Assembly: GCA_016946835.1 (NCBI GenBank)
Contig: JACVTC010000191.1
Coordinates: forward strand, 60,001 to 97,500
DNA length: 37,500 nt
Origin: Neocallimastix lanati (nom. inval.)
Taxonomy: Eukaryota > Neocallimastigomycota > Neocallimastigomycetes > Neocallimastigales > Neocallimastigaceae
Reading direction: 5' to 3'
The notes beneath the pieces were generated by a model. The model searched no databases. It saw only the letters and a list, made by a program, of their open reading frames with translations, and was not told where the DNA came from. Of this stretch, positions 1 through 12,435 are shown in pieces (positions within the stretch are counted from its first letter, which is position 1; each line of letters starts with the position of its first letter). The translations under genes were made by a program, and so were the position numbers.

Positions 1-595
1 TTCTTTCTAATTTTTCTGGTTTTTCTGATTTTTCTGCGTTTCTGATTCTTCCATTTCTTTCAATTTTTCTTACTTGCTGTGAGTTTCCTACTCTTCCACT
101 TCGTTCATTTCTTCCTGTTCGTTCTGAATTTTCTATACTATGACTTGGCCTAATTGGCCTACCCCTTTCATCACTTGTATTTTCAGTTTCCCTTGATTTT
201 TCTATTTTATCCGTTCTGCCTGTTCTACCTGTTCTACCTGTCCTACCTGTTCTGCCTGTACTACCTGTACTATCTGTACTATCTATTCCGTTACCTGATC
301 TCTTTTTTGTTTTATCTATTTTTCCTATTCTGTGTTGTTCCTGAATAGGTTCCATTGGTTCCTTAACCCTCTTAGTATTGTTATTGTGGACGTCGTCATT
401 GTCGTCATCGTCATCATCATCAATAATTATAATTTCTTCTTCCTTAATATTTTTTTCCCTTTTTTTTTCCTGTAATATAAGTTTTAATTTTTCTCTCGCC
501 ATTCGTCTATTTCTTAACATGAATTGTCTTTGTTCCTCACTAAAAACTAATTTTGGATTTCTTTTGGAACCAATAATTTCATTTATTTCTGACAT
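1..595 (-). CDS. Unrecognised charged low-complexity protein, N-terminal part (partial)
   Basis: This reading frame is open from an ATG at 595 down to the left edge, giving 198 codons with no stop, so the gene continues outside the window. It begins MSEINEIIGSKRNPKLVFSE, followed by an Arg/Lys-rich helical stretch (MLRNRRMAREKL). Next come a run of acidic residues (EEE, IIII, then Asp repeats, about residues 50-66), an Asn/Lys linker, and a short-period repeat of Gly-Arg-Thr or Gly-Ser-Thr (about positions 207-285). The rest is an Arg/Glu/Ser-rich tail with repeats such as SEKPEKLE. No intron is needed in the visible part. The start is chosen because it is the first ATG of the open frame and lies next to A/T-only upstream DNA. 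I recognise no domain. The charged opening helix could be a nuclear or nucleic-acid-binding motif, but that is a guess. Plus-strand frames over the same bases are Leu/Phe/Tyr-rich shadows. Confidence 0.6.
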   Translation of the reverse strand, partial: MSEINEIIGSKRNPKLVFSEEQRQFMLRNRRMAREKLKLILQEKKREKNIKEEEIIIIDDDDDDDNDDVHNNNTKRVKEPMEPIQEQHRIGKIDKTKKRSGNGIDSTDSTGSTGRTGRTGRTGRTGRTDKIEKSRETENTSDERGRPIRPSHSIENSERTGRNERSGRVGNSQQVRKIERNGRIRNAEKSEKPEKLER

Positions 596-1844
596 TTTTA
601 TATATATATATTATTTATTACAATACTTTATACTAATTAAATAAATATTTTATAAAAAAAAAAAACATAAAAAAAAATTATATGTATTCAAAATTTTAAT
701 TTAATTTGATATTCAAAATTTTAATATAATTTGATATTTTAAATATAGATAGATAGAAATTTTAATTTTGAAATTTCAATTTTTTTTTACAATTTGGAAA
801 TTTTAATTGCAATAGAATAAAAATTATTATGAAAAAAAAAAAAATAAAAAGGTATATAAGGTATATTTCAATTAATTATATATATATATATATATTTTTT
901 TTTTCTTTTTTTTTTTTTTTTTTTTATTAATGTATATCAAAAATAAAAATAAAATTATAAAAAAAAAAAAGGATTTCATATATAATTTTTTTTTTATATT
1001 TAATTTTTATTAAATTACTAAAAATAATACTTTAAATGAAGTATGAAAAAAAAAAATAAAATTTTTTTTCCAAATAAAATAATAAAACTATTATAAATAA
1101 AATTTATTTGAGTTTTAATAAAATGTATATTTATTAATTATTTAATTTATTTTTAATTAATTAACAATAATTAATATAATTGGGAAAAAAACAAATTCTT
1201 AATAAAATAAAATAAAATAAAATAAATGAATGAATAAATAAATAAATTTTTTATATTATTTTTAATATTTTATTTATTTTTTTAATTTTTTTTAATTGTT
1301 ATCTTTTTTAAAAAAATAATAAAAAATAAAAAAAAACTACTTGATTTTTAATTATTAAATATATAATTATTTTTTTTCTAATTTATTATTTTATTTATAT
1401 ATAAAAAGAAACTTTAAAAAGAAAAATTGTAAATAAATTAATAAAATTTTAAAAAATGAATAAATATATAATAGAATTCTATTAAAAAAGAAAAAAAAAA
1501 TAAAAAAAAAAAAAGATTTAAAATAATAATTATAATAATAAATAATTTTTTGTATGTACTATTATTTTTAATTTCCCCTTTATATATATATATATTATAT
1601 ATATATTATATATAATATGAAAAAGAAAAGAAAAAAAAAATTAAAAAGGGAAATATAGGGAAATATAAGTATTTAATATGAAAAAAATATATATATATTT
1701 ATATATTTATATATTTTTTTTTCAAAAATTTTATTTAAATACTATTTTACCATTATAAATAATACAATTTTTTTTTTTTTTTTTTTTTTTGTTTGTTTGT
1801 TTGTTTGTTTGTTCGGTTGGTTTTTTTTTTTTTTTTTTTTAAGA
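596..1844. other. Intergenic A/T-rich spacer
   Basis: This spacer separates the start of the leftmost gene from the 3' end of the Skt5-like gene. It holds poly-A and poly-T runs, TA dinucleotide tracts (about 876-895 and 1581-1617) and AAATA-type microsatellites (about 1198-1240). Next to the Skt5-like stop codon is a GTTT tetranucleotide run (about 1790-1814) flanked by long T runs. It must contain the promoter of the leftmost gene and the polyadenylation region of its neighbour, but A/T saturation makes motif calls meaningless. I see no ORF or RNA gene here. Confidence 0.6.
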
Positions 1845-4800
1845 TTAATCTTGTTCATGAGTACTATGATGATGAAAAACATGAAAATTATTCCAAAAAT
1901 GATGATGATGAGGTTGTTGGTTATTTTCTTGTGTTACTTTTTCTTCATTTTGTGAATGGAATTTATTAAAGAAAGAAAAATGATGATGATGCTGAGTTAA
2001 TTTTAATTGGGATTGATTAAATTCATTAGAAAGTTTATTTTTTAATGAGGAACCAGTGAAATCTCTACTAAGTTTTTTTATTAATTTTTTTGGAATGATA
2101 TTTCTACGATTCATAGTTTTTTCTTTGATAGTATTTTTTTCATTGGTATTTACATTATTATTACTATTATTAATAGTATTATTACTGTTATTAACATGAT
2201 CATCATCAACATTATTAGTATCATTATCATTATCATTATTATTATTTAATTTATGGATTTCAGGTGAAATATTTTCTTTATTTTCAAATGAATAATTATC
2301 TTTATTACTGGTTTCAATTAATTTTTCTTCCTTATTACTACTAATATTTTTTATAGTATTTACTTCTTCATCGATACTATTATCATCGTTTCCTTTATTT
2401 TCATTTTCATTTTTATTTTCTTTTTCTTCTTCTTTTTCAGTATTACCTTTAATTTCATTAATAGATTTATTTTGAATAAGAGTAATATTACTGTCATTCT
2501 TTTCTACTTTATTTTCTTTTTCAATTTCATTTTCTTTTAATTCAAGATCTTTATTACTTATATCATTAGATTGTTCTTTATTATCTGAATGTAATTCTGA
2601 TGTATTCGATAATGTTTTATTTTGATTTTCATTTTGATTTTCATTTTGATTTTCATTTTGATTTTCATTTTGATTTTCATTTTGATTTTCATTTTGATTT
2701 TCATTTTGATTTTCATTTTGATTTATGGAATCCTCTATTTTTGTTTCATTTGTATTGAATGAATGATTAGAACTCTTTTGATATAATGAATCTGTAGATT
2801 TTGTTTGATTTGATGATAAGGCTGTTAATGAATTATGAATCTTGAATTTAAGAATACTGCTATTTAAATGACCGGAATGGCTTTGATTATGACTATGACT
2901 ACGTTTATGATGTTGATGATGATGATGATGTTTATGACCATAGGATAAACTAAAACTATGAGTAAGACTATGATGACGATGATGTTGATGTTGATGTTGA
3001 TGTTGAGGTTTAAAATGTTTACACTGATGGTGGGCATGTTGACAACTTTTTACTACTTTCTTTGGTTTATTTTGATGACGTTCATTATTATAGCCATAAT
3101 CATGATGTTCTTCCTTTCTCTCAAAATTATCAAATATATTGGCTGTTTGAGGACAAACATAAGATATTTCACTTTCAGTATCACTTAATCCTTTAATATG
3201 ATGAAGTCTTAATGCATCCTCATCATCTATACTTACACGAAGTTGATCATGAATATTATGACTAGATTTAGATCTCTTTTTCAATCCGGAAGGCGTACTA
3301 GAAATGGAAGCAGTATCACCATTTAATGGTGTCATTGGACTAATTTTAGCTGTAATACCACTATGACTATGACGACGAACTAATTTTTTTTGTGGTGTAG
3401 ATGGGGATGAGATGAATTTATCCTTCATTAATAAAGAATCTTCAAAATTTTTATTCGTATTCTTATTTTGATTTCTATTGCTTACAACATTTTTATAATG
3501 TGTGTAGGCTTTCATACGATCTGAAGAAGTAATTTGACTTTTATCATATCCCGCAGCAAATATATGAGCAGTAAAATGAAGATGTGAATTTAAAATTTGT
3601 TGATCACAACTTGTTATGGAAGAAATAGAAGAATCTTGACTTATGGTATCATAATTACTATTTACATAATCTTCACTTATGGTTGAATCAGGAGCTTTAA
3701 CATTTAAAGTACAATTTACATGTTTATTATTATTATTACTACTACAACTACTACAATTATTAGTATTATTAGTATTAGTACTAATATTAGTATTAGTATT
3801 AGTATTAGTATTAGTATTAGTATTAGTATTAGTATTAGTATTATTTGATGAGTTCATAACATGACTTATTTTTGAAGATTGATTACATATATTACAATTA
3901 CTACAGCAACAACTACTACAACAATAACTACTACTAGTCACACTACATTCATCTGATAAATAGGAACCATAGGAACAAGAACTACAAATACTTTCTGTCA
4001 TTTGTTCTAAATATTTAGAAGGATGAATAGGATCCTTTTCTTTATCATTAGAATATTGTGAAGAATTACTACTAATATATGAATATGGGGTGATATTAGG
4101 TGATCCTGATTCTGATTTTACAATCATCATGGATTTAACTAATTCAGAATTAATTTTTGCTATATATTGTTTTTCCCTCTCACTAATAACATCTTCTTCT
4201 CCAAAGAAGTGATGTTGCTGTTCATGATCATTTGACATTTCCTTTTTATATTTAATATCATCTTCATTTAATTTTTTAGAATCATTATTTTTAACTAATT
4301 CATGATTATTATAATTATTATTATCATTATTATTATTACTGTTGGAACGATCATTATTTGGTATGGAGATATCCTCTATTTCAATCTTACTATTAGCCTT
4401 CTTAATTTTACGATTTAATTGTTCCATATGAATTCTGTTATTGTGATAGGTAGCTTCTTCAATTCTACTCTTTAATTTTTCACTATCAAGTTGATCCGAT
4501 CCATTTTCTGAGGGAGACACTTTCATTAAAATTTCTTCAGATTCATTTTCTGAGGGTAATACTTTAATTATAATCTCTTCTGATTCCATTTTATTTTCCT
4601 TTTCTTGGAAGGATGAATTTTCGATGGTAGAATTCTCTATATCAGTTGACTTTTCACTACTACTTTTATAGTTACTGTCAGATGGTATCAAAGTTTCATT
4701 ATCAGTTAAATCATTTTGAATAGATTTTGAGGTAGTTGTAGTTGTGGTGGTGGTAGTGGTAGTAATAGTGGCAGAAAATAAGGATGGTTTATTGTCAGTA

Positions 4801-7420
4801 GGATGAGAGATTTCACCATTTTTTTTATTATCATGAGTATTGGAGAAAGATTTACTGTGACGATGACCTTTTAAATGGGAATGACTAAAGAGAGAGGATG
4901 CAATATTCATAATTTTAACATTTAATGAACGACTAGATTTACCACTAGTTGTGCTATTATCATCAGAATATTCACCAAAGGAGGAATCATATTCTTCTTC
5001 ATGTTCATGATTTATCAATGCCTCTGATGAATTATTAATAATAATATGACCACGATGATCCGATTCATCTCCTGAAGAATTATGACTATTTAATCGACGA
5101 TTTCTTTCTTCTTCTTCTTCTTCTTCTTTTTCAACTTCTTCAATTTCCTCCTGTGTAAAATGTTTAAGGGCAATTTTAGCGTCGGGAACCCCTTCAAAAT
5201 TTGCTCTTAAATACCATTTAATTGCTTCTTTCTTATCCTTATCTAAAATATTTTCTAAACCTTCTTCATAGAACCAACCTAAAATATATTGCGCTTTTGC
5301 TCTTGAAAATTTTTGTGTAGTATTATTTACATGATTGGAATTGGCAGCTCTTTTTATCCAATATAAAGCTTCTGAATCATCCTGAGGAATATCTGGTAAT
5401 GAACCCGTAAGATATAAATGACAAAGTGAGATTTTTGATTCAATACAATGGCCATTGGCTGCTTGAGTAAACCAATAAAGAGCTTTCTTTAAATTGACAG
5501 GATAGGTTAAATGTCCGTGTTGATAACAATAACCTAAATAATCTTGAGCATCTACACAATATTTTTCTGCAGCCATTCTAAGATAAGAAGCTGCTGATTT
5601 TTGATCTTTTTCTTTATCATTAGTCATTCCCTTTTCATAAAATTTTGAAAGTTGATACATTGCCTCACCGACAACGATTTGTTCCTTGGGATCAATACTC
5701 CAAGTACAACGATGTAACCAACGAATGGATTCCTTTTTAGATTTTTTACATCCTATTTCTCCATGAAGATACGCCATACTTAAACGATACATAGATTTAC
5801 AATAACTATTTAATGCTGCCTGTCTATAATATTTTTGAGCTATTTTATTATCTTTAGGTACTGTTTCTAAAATCCCTGATTCATAATATCTTGCTAATTG
5901 AAAAGTAGCAGGTGGATAATGATATTCATGTGCTTCCTTAAATATATCAAATGCTTTTTGATAATCTTTTTCATACACATAATGTAAACCCATTTGATAT
6001 AATTGAATAACGTGATTTTTATCAAATTTATAATCCTGAATTAGAATTTATTTTTTTTTTTATATATTAATATATGTACAAACAATTAAAAAAAAAAAAA
6101 AATAAAATAAAAAAATAAAATAAAAATGAAAAGAAAAATAATAATAATATAAAAAAATAATAAAAATATAAAAGTATAATATAATATACAATAATAAAAA
6201 TATAAAAATATAAAATAATATAAAATAATAATAATATAAAAGTATAAAATAATATAAAATAATAATAATATAAAATAATATAAAATATAAAAACAATATA
6301 ACAATATAAAATAAAATAATAAAAGTATAAAAATATAAAATAAATTAAATAATAAAAAAATTTAAGGATATATAAAACAAAATATAAAATAAAATATAAA
6401 TATGTAAAAACATATAGAATATATTAATAAATTTAATTTTTTTTTATTTAAAAAAAAATATTTAAAATATATTTTTTAATATTTCTCTTATTAATTAAAT
6501 TTCGTTTTTATATGACTTTTTTTTATTATTATTATTATTATTACCTTTAAAATTTCAACAGCTTCTTTTCTTAAGGAAATACATTCCAAATCATCTTCTT
6601 GATAATGATCTGCATCACTTAATAACTTTAATGCATAATTAATTTTTGAATTACTATGGTTTGAATTTAGAGAGGAATTAGAGTTATTTTTATGTTTCAT
6701 GGTTAATGAAGAATTTGAATTTTTCTTTTTTATATTATTACTTAAATTTTCCTTATCAGAATTTGGTGTAGTTGTTCCTGTGGAAGAGGAATGGGTATAA
6801 ATATCATTATTTTCTTTTAATGAAGAATTTTTTGGTGAAATGTTTGGAGAGAGCGATGGGCTTTTAAGGAGAGAACTTGAACTTGAAAGTGATAATGATT
6901 TTAGGGCTGGATTATTATTTTTTAATGCTGGACTAATATTATTACCATAACCTGTAGCAGCTGCAGCTACTATATTAACAGCATTATTATTGTTTAATAG
7001 AGATTTTGTATTGTTAACATTATGTCTGTTATAAGCAGCATAAGCTGCTGCAGTGGCCACTGCAGTTGTAGATGTTAATACATTTGTTGTAGGTGAATTA
7101 TAAGTACGATAAGAAGATTGTATAAGTCTATGACGTATTGGTGGTGGAGGTAAACGATTTTTCTTTGAAATCCTTGAATTCTTTTTCTGAGTCGGTTTAC
7201 TTAAAGTACGATCATTAGATTTATTATTAATAGTATTATTAGAATTTTCAGAATTTAAACGGATACCTCCTTTTATATATAAAAGTATATTGTATTTATG
7301 TTTAATAAAAAAAAAAATAATAAAATAAATTTCTAAATTAGAATAAAAAAAGTAATAATTTAAAAAAAAAAAAAAAAATTCAACAAAATGTAATTTATTG
7401 AATATATTACCAGAAGTCAT
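1845..7420 (-). CDS. Skt5/Chs4-like chitin synthase activator, Sel1 repeats with very long low-complexity tail
   Basis: Three exons: 7420-7411, 7269-6545 (or from 7266, as two AGs three bases apart both keep frame) and 6035-1845. The product is about 1,640 aa. Exon 1 encodes only MTSG. Exon 2 is Asn/Ser/Ala-rich with PPPP and ends in a charged helix (about residues 212-244, ALKLLSDADHY..EAVEILK) like that preceding the Sel1 array in fungal Skt5 proteins. About seven Sel1-like repeats follow (residues 257-537), with Skt5-typical segments YRQAALNS, MYRLSMAYLHGEIG, CHLYLTGS and AKAQYILGWFYEEG. Known family role: Skt5/Chs4 proteins bind and activate class IV chitin synthase (Chs3) at the plasma membrane, acting in cell-wall and septum chitin synthesis. 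The remaining ~1,100 residues are Asn-, Ser-, Glu- and His-rich, with a Cys cluster and in-frame tandem repeats. The protein ends HSTHEQD, without the CaaX prenylation box found in some Skt5 proteins. The Sel1 order fits Skt5 well; a generic Sel1 protein is the alternative. Confidence 0.8.
2619..2724 (-). repeat. 12-bp in-frame minisatellite coding Asn-Gln-Asn-Glu
   Basis: Roughly nine near-identical copies of the 12-bp unit attttgattttc lie inside exon 3 of the Skt5-like gene. Read on the minus strand they encode a tetrapeptide N-Q-N-E array. The unit is a multiple of three, so copy-number change keeps the frame open. The copies are almost identical, suggesting recent expansion or homogenisation. 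Confidence 0.85.
3765..3842 (-). repeat. 6-bp in-frame repeat coding Asn-Thr
   Basis: A hexanucleotide array (agtatt units, slightly degenerate at the left end where agtact and aatatt appear) in exon 3 of the Skt5-like gene encodes an alternating Asn-Thr tract. It lies close to the Cys/Ser-rich cluster of the low-complexity tail. Like the N-Q-N-E array it is a frame-neutral expansion. Confidence 0.8.
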
Positions 7421-8915
7421 GTTCTATATTATTACTATATTACTAATAATATTATTTATAATAATTTATAATTTGTTAATACCCCTTTTTATTATGTTTA
7501 TTCAATTAATAAAATTGTAATGTTTTGATAATTGATTTCAAAATTAATATTATACCAAATATAATAAATTATTATAAATATTATATTTCAAATATTAAAT
7601 TTTTTTTTTTTTTTTTTTTTCTAAATCATAAGTTTATTCTTAATACTGGAGATAAATATTTGATTTTTGATTTTATTGTTATATATTAAATTTTTTTCTG
7701 TATTTTTTTGAAGTAAATTTTTTTTTTTTTTAAAAAAAAAAAGAGAGATTATATACTATATAAAACACTTTTGAAATTATTAAATATAAATATTTCATTT
7801 AATATATATGAAATAAATACATAAAACATTAGTATATGTAATAATAAATATAAAGTTAAACAAATAATTATATTGACAAGTTAAATCAATTATTTAAAAA
7901 TTTAATTTTTAACAAATTACATAATTTTACCTTTAGCGTTTAAAATTATATATCCACAAAATAAAATTATTATAATTAAAATAAAATTTTATATATATAT
8001 AATTAATAAATATTTATATTTATATTTTAATCATATTAACATAAAAGATATCGTCTTCCTTTTAATATAAAGAAGTATACATTTTTTATTTTAATAATAA
8101 TGTGAAATAAAAAAAAAAAAAAAAAAAAAAGTGGAATTTGATTTGAATTAATTATAAGATATGTATAGATATTATATTTTTTTTTTAATTTCCATATTTT
8201 AATTATTAAGAAAAAAAAGAAAAAAAAAATAAAAAATAAAAATTTATATATATTGATATTTATATAATATTTTTAATAATAAATAAAAAAATATAAATTA
8301 ATATATAATAAATAATAAATTAAAATAAAAAATTTTATGTAAAAATTACAGAAATCTATTCATATAATATTTAATATATATATAAAAATTAAAAGAACCA
8401 ATATAATACTTTTAATAAAATATAAAATAAAATATACTATTGATATTTCTATAAAAATTTGTTTTATATTATTTTTAGATATATATTATATTATACTATA
8501 TAATACAAATATAATACAATGTAATATAATATATTATATATAGGTATTTTACCCTGTAACTTTATATAAGGAAAAACTGTATTTCAATATATTGAATTTT
8601 TATTATTATATGGAATTCAATTGTTTAAATTTAATTGATTATATTCTGTTATATATTTTGATATAAAGTTAAATTTATTCTATTTATTTATTTTTTTATT
8701 TTAAATCTACATCACTGTTTGAATATAATTGATTATATTTTAATATATTATAAATATATTATATTTATATAATAACTTTATTTATAATATTTTTATTATG
8801 ATTTGAAGAATAAAAATGAAAAAACAATATTAAAAAAAATAAATAATAAGAAATGTTAATTAGAATAATTAGAATAAATAAAGAAAATAATATGTATGTA
8901 TTCATAATAAATAAT

Positions 8916-9160
8916 AAATAAATAATAAATAATAAATAATAAATAATAAATAATAAATAATAAATAATAAATAATGGAATAATAAATAATAAATAATAAA
9001 TAATGGAATAATAAATAATAAATAATAAATAATAAATAATAAATAATAAATAATTGAATAATAAATAATAAATAATAAATAATAAATAATAAATAATGGA
9101 ATAATAAATAAATAAATAAATAATAAATAATAAATAATAAATAATAAATAATAATAATTA
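8916..9160. repeat. Heptanucleotide array (AATAAAT units)
   Basis: A run of 7-bp AATAAAT units is interrupted at intervals by aatggaataata or aattgaataata variants and ends in a short AATA tetranucleotide stretch. The interruptions recur, so there is a higher-order pattern of several heptamers plus one variant. The same heptamer family appears in the first visible intron of the Scc2 gene (about 36957-37130). Confidence 0.85.
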
Positions 9161-9642
9161 TTTTTGGTATAGATAATAATAATTAATATTTATTTTTTAT
9201 AATAATAATTATATTTAAAGAGTACTATTGAATATAATATCTAAAATCTCTAAATAGAATTAAAATATCGATTTTGATACTACAGAATTATATGATAATA
9301 TTATTAAATCTATTCATATGTATATAAATAATTTATTTCATTATAATCAAAAAAAAATATATATATATTCTATTATAATAAATTTATATATCTTTTTTAG
9401 TACTTTTAATTTATTGACTTTCATCTTTCATAATGCACTTTGCTTTCTAAAAGTCCATTATATAAAAGGCTTCATAAATTATCAGTATTATTGTTTAAAC
9501 AAAGATTGTTGGGATAACATGAAAAAAAATAACAATAAAATATAATATATATATCTTTATAAATCAATGTATGATTCATAATTTAAATATTAAAAAAATT
9601 TGTATTGTTTTATTTTTTTATTTTTATTTTTTATAAAATAAT

Positions 9643-9644
<2 letters not shown>

Positions 9645-9689
<45 letters not shown>

Positions 9690-9693
9690 TTTT

Positions 9694-9724
<31 letters not shown>

Positions 9725-9728
9725 TTTT

Positions 9729-9771
<43 letters not shown>

Positions 9772-9845
9772 TTTTTTTATTTATTTATTTTTTATTTATT
9801 TATTTTTTTATTTATTTATTTATTTATTTTTTATTTTTTTATTTT

Positions 9846-9892
<47 letters not shown>

Positions 9893-9911
9893 TTTTTTAT
9901 TTTTTTATTTT

Positions 9912-9942
<31 letters not shown>

Positions 9943-9965
9943 TTTTTTATTTATTTATTTATTTA
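9645..9965. repeat. TTTA tetranucleotide microsatellite
   Basis: About 320 bp of nearly pure TTTA (ATTT) repeat, with occasional extra T residues that shift register. An open frame runs through it (9605-9979) only because this repeat translates as repeating Leu/Ile/Tyr/Phe without stops; it is not a gene. Confidence 0.9.
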
Positions 9966-11751
9966 ATCTATATTTTTAAATTTAACTAGATCAATAGTAA
10001 ATAATTTAGTATATGTATTTTTTTTATACAATACATTAAATAATATATGATAACCATTTATTAAAGTGTAAACAAAAGAAATTTGAATAAAAAAAATTTT
10101 TTTTTTTGATACATCTTTACATTAAAAAAAATTTTTTTTTAATCTTGAATTAAAATCCAAATAAAAAAAAGATTTTATATATATTAATTTATATTATAAA
10201 TATATTAATTTATATATATATAATATTTTATATATAATTATTTATATTTTATATTTTATATATATATATAATTTAATATTTATATATATTTATTTATATT
10301 TTATATATAATTATTTATATTTTAATATTTTATATTTTATCTTTATTGTATTTCTGGATATTTAATTAAATAATAGACTGTCATATAGTTTTATTTATGA
10401 TTTATCAATTCATTTAATTGTATATTGAAATATATTCTAATATATAAAATAAAGTTTTAATCTATGTATTTATATTACTATTTATATTAATATATTATTC
10501 TATAAATTACAATATAAAATAATATATTATAAAAAGCATTTGCTAATTACCAATAAAATAAACAATAACATTAACTATAATATTATTCAACAATTTTGAA
10601 TAATTAAATAGGAATTAAAGACAAAGAAACTATAATTAATTAAAATTTTTATTTATGAACTCTTTAAATAAATAAATAAATAAAAGAATAAAAGAATAAA
10701 TAAATATATTAATAAATAATTAAATGATTAAATAAATTAATAAATAATTGAATGATTAAATAATTGAATAATTGAATAATTAAAATAAAATATAAAATAT
10801 ATAACAAAATAAAATAAATTAATTAGTAGTTTGTTGTTTAATCAATGATATGAATTTAAAAAAGGATTTACTTAATAAAAACCTGATTAATGAATTTAAT
10901 TATAATATTAATATGAATTTTAATATTAATTTTAATTTTAAAAAAAAAATGTTTTTTAATTTTTTACGAATTATTTCTTGGTCATGTCAGATGTCGTTTG
11001 AAACTTTAATTTAAGAAATGACCGAAAACTGAAATTAATATTTAATATTCTTTTTCCTTTTTTTTTTTTTTTCATTGAGTCTTGGTTATATTTAAATTTT
11101 TATATTTAAATTTTTATAATAAAATTTTGATAAATTATTATTATTTGTTATTTAATTTAAAATATATATATATATTATTATTATTTTTTATTTGTATGAC
11201 CTTTATATTATTTAATATAGAATTCATTTTTCTTTTTCATTGATATTTATATTTATTTACTTCTATTTTTATTTATTTATATCATTTTATAGTTTTTTCT
11301 TATATTAATACGATCTATATTATTAACTTTTTTTTTAATGATTTGTAATATTTGTACTTTTATTATTATTATTTTTATTTTTTTTTTATTATTATTTCCT
11401 TTTGATATATGAAATAGTGGTTTTTAATTAATTAAAACAAAAAAAAGAAAAAGAAAAAGAACAAAAGAATATAATTGTTAATATTTTTTATTATTTCTAA
11501 TGATTAAAGATAACTACCCTTACTAAATATTAACCTCAAAAAATAAAATACAGAAATGGTTAAAAAGAATGAAAATAAAAGAATCAACTCACCAATTAAT
11601 TACTTTTAAAAAATTTTTTTAATTTCATACTTTTCATATCAGAAATAGAATATCTCTACCTCCTATAGATTTCTTTCTATCTATTTATTATCTAAAGAGG
11701 AATTTAACATCAATACCATATTAATTATTAATTATATTTAATATTATTTTA

Positions 11752-12090
11752 TTCAATATGTACTTTATATTCATATTTCATCTATTTATTTTATTCAATA
11801 TGTACTTTATATTCATATTTTTCAATTTATTTTATTCAATATGTACTTTATATTCATATTTCATTTATTTATTTTATTCAATATGTACTTTATATTCATA
11901 TTTCATCTATTTATTTTATTCAATATGTACTTTATATTCATATTTCATCTATTTATTTTATTCAATATGTACTTTATATTCATATTTTACAATTTATTTT
12001 ATTTTATTTTGTTTTGTTTTGTTTTCGTTTACTTTATTCAATCTGTACTCTATATATTCATATTTCAACTATTTATTCTATTTTATATAC
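11752..12090. repeat. 42-bp tandem repeat, about six good copies plus a degenerate one
   Basis: The segment ttcaatatgtactttatatt begins at 11752, 11794, 11835, 11877, 11919 and 11961. This gives a period of 42 bp (once 41), with each copy followed by a variable catatttcatctatttatt part. A degenerate seventh copy lies near 12030-12075 after a TTTTG run. The period is divisible by three, so a 14-residue Phe/Ile-rich peptide repeats in the plus-strand frames. Its composition and its two equally open overlapping frames indicate a non-coding minisatellite. Confidence 0.85.
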
Positions 12091-12435
12091 AGTTTATTTT
12101 TATATTCTGAAATAGTGAGTGACTCTAATAATTAAGAAAAGTTTAAAAACTTGAAGTTGACGATTATTATAATAATTGAATTATAATATATTAAATTATT
12201 ATTTTATTTATATTAATAATATATTAATTAGTAACTATAATTTTTAAATTAATTTTTTTTTTTTTTTTTTTTTTTTGAAAATTTAAAATTTATTTTATTG
12301 GTTTGTTTTTTTTTTTAGTCCAGCTAAATTATTATGAAATAAAGTTTGAATCTTAATAAATGAAAATAATTTTAATTCTTAAAAATTTAAACCATAAATT
12401 ACCAATCAATAAATATATTAAAGAGACCAAAAAGT

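Noticed and set aside
154-644. Plus-strand ORFs at 154-348 and 378-644
   Set aside because: They are antisense shadows of the minus-strand coding frame open from 595 to the edge; Phe/Leu/Tyr and Ser runs mirror the G-R-T and acidic repeats.
2958-3864. Plus-strand ORFs at 2958-3188 and 3679-3864
   Set aside because: They are antisense of the His-rich and Asn-Thr-repeat parts of the Skt5-like exon.
5993-5993. ATG at 5993 as the start of the Sel1-repeat gene
   Set aside because: The frame is open upstream to a good acceptor (ttcag at 6040-6036), and the phase-0 join to the exon ending at 6545 restores the Skt5-like region before the repeats.
6060-6304. Two minus-strand Tyr/Phe/Ile-rich ORFs
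   Set aside because: They lie wholly in the Skt5-like intron (6544-6036) and have only low-complexity composition.
9605-9979. 124-codon plus-strand ORF
   Set aside because: It is the translation of a TTTA microsatellite (Leu/Ile/Tyr/Phe only), with no start context or protein texture.
11758-12135. Two overlapping plus-strand ORFs with 14-residue repeats
   Set aside because: They arise because the 42-bp repeat has a period divisible by three and few stops. Two frames are equally open and both are Phe/Ile-rich.
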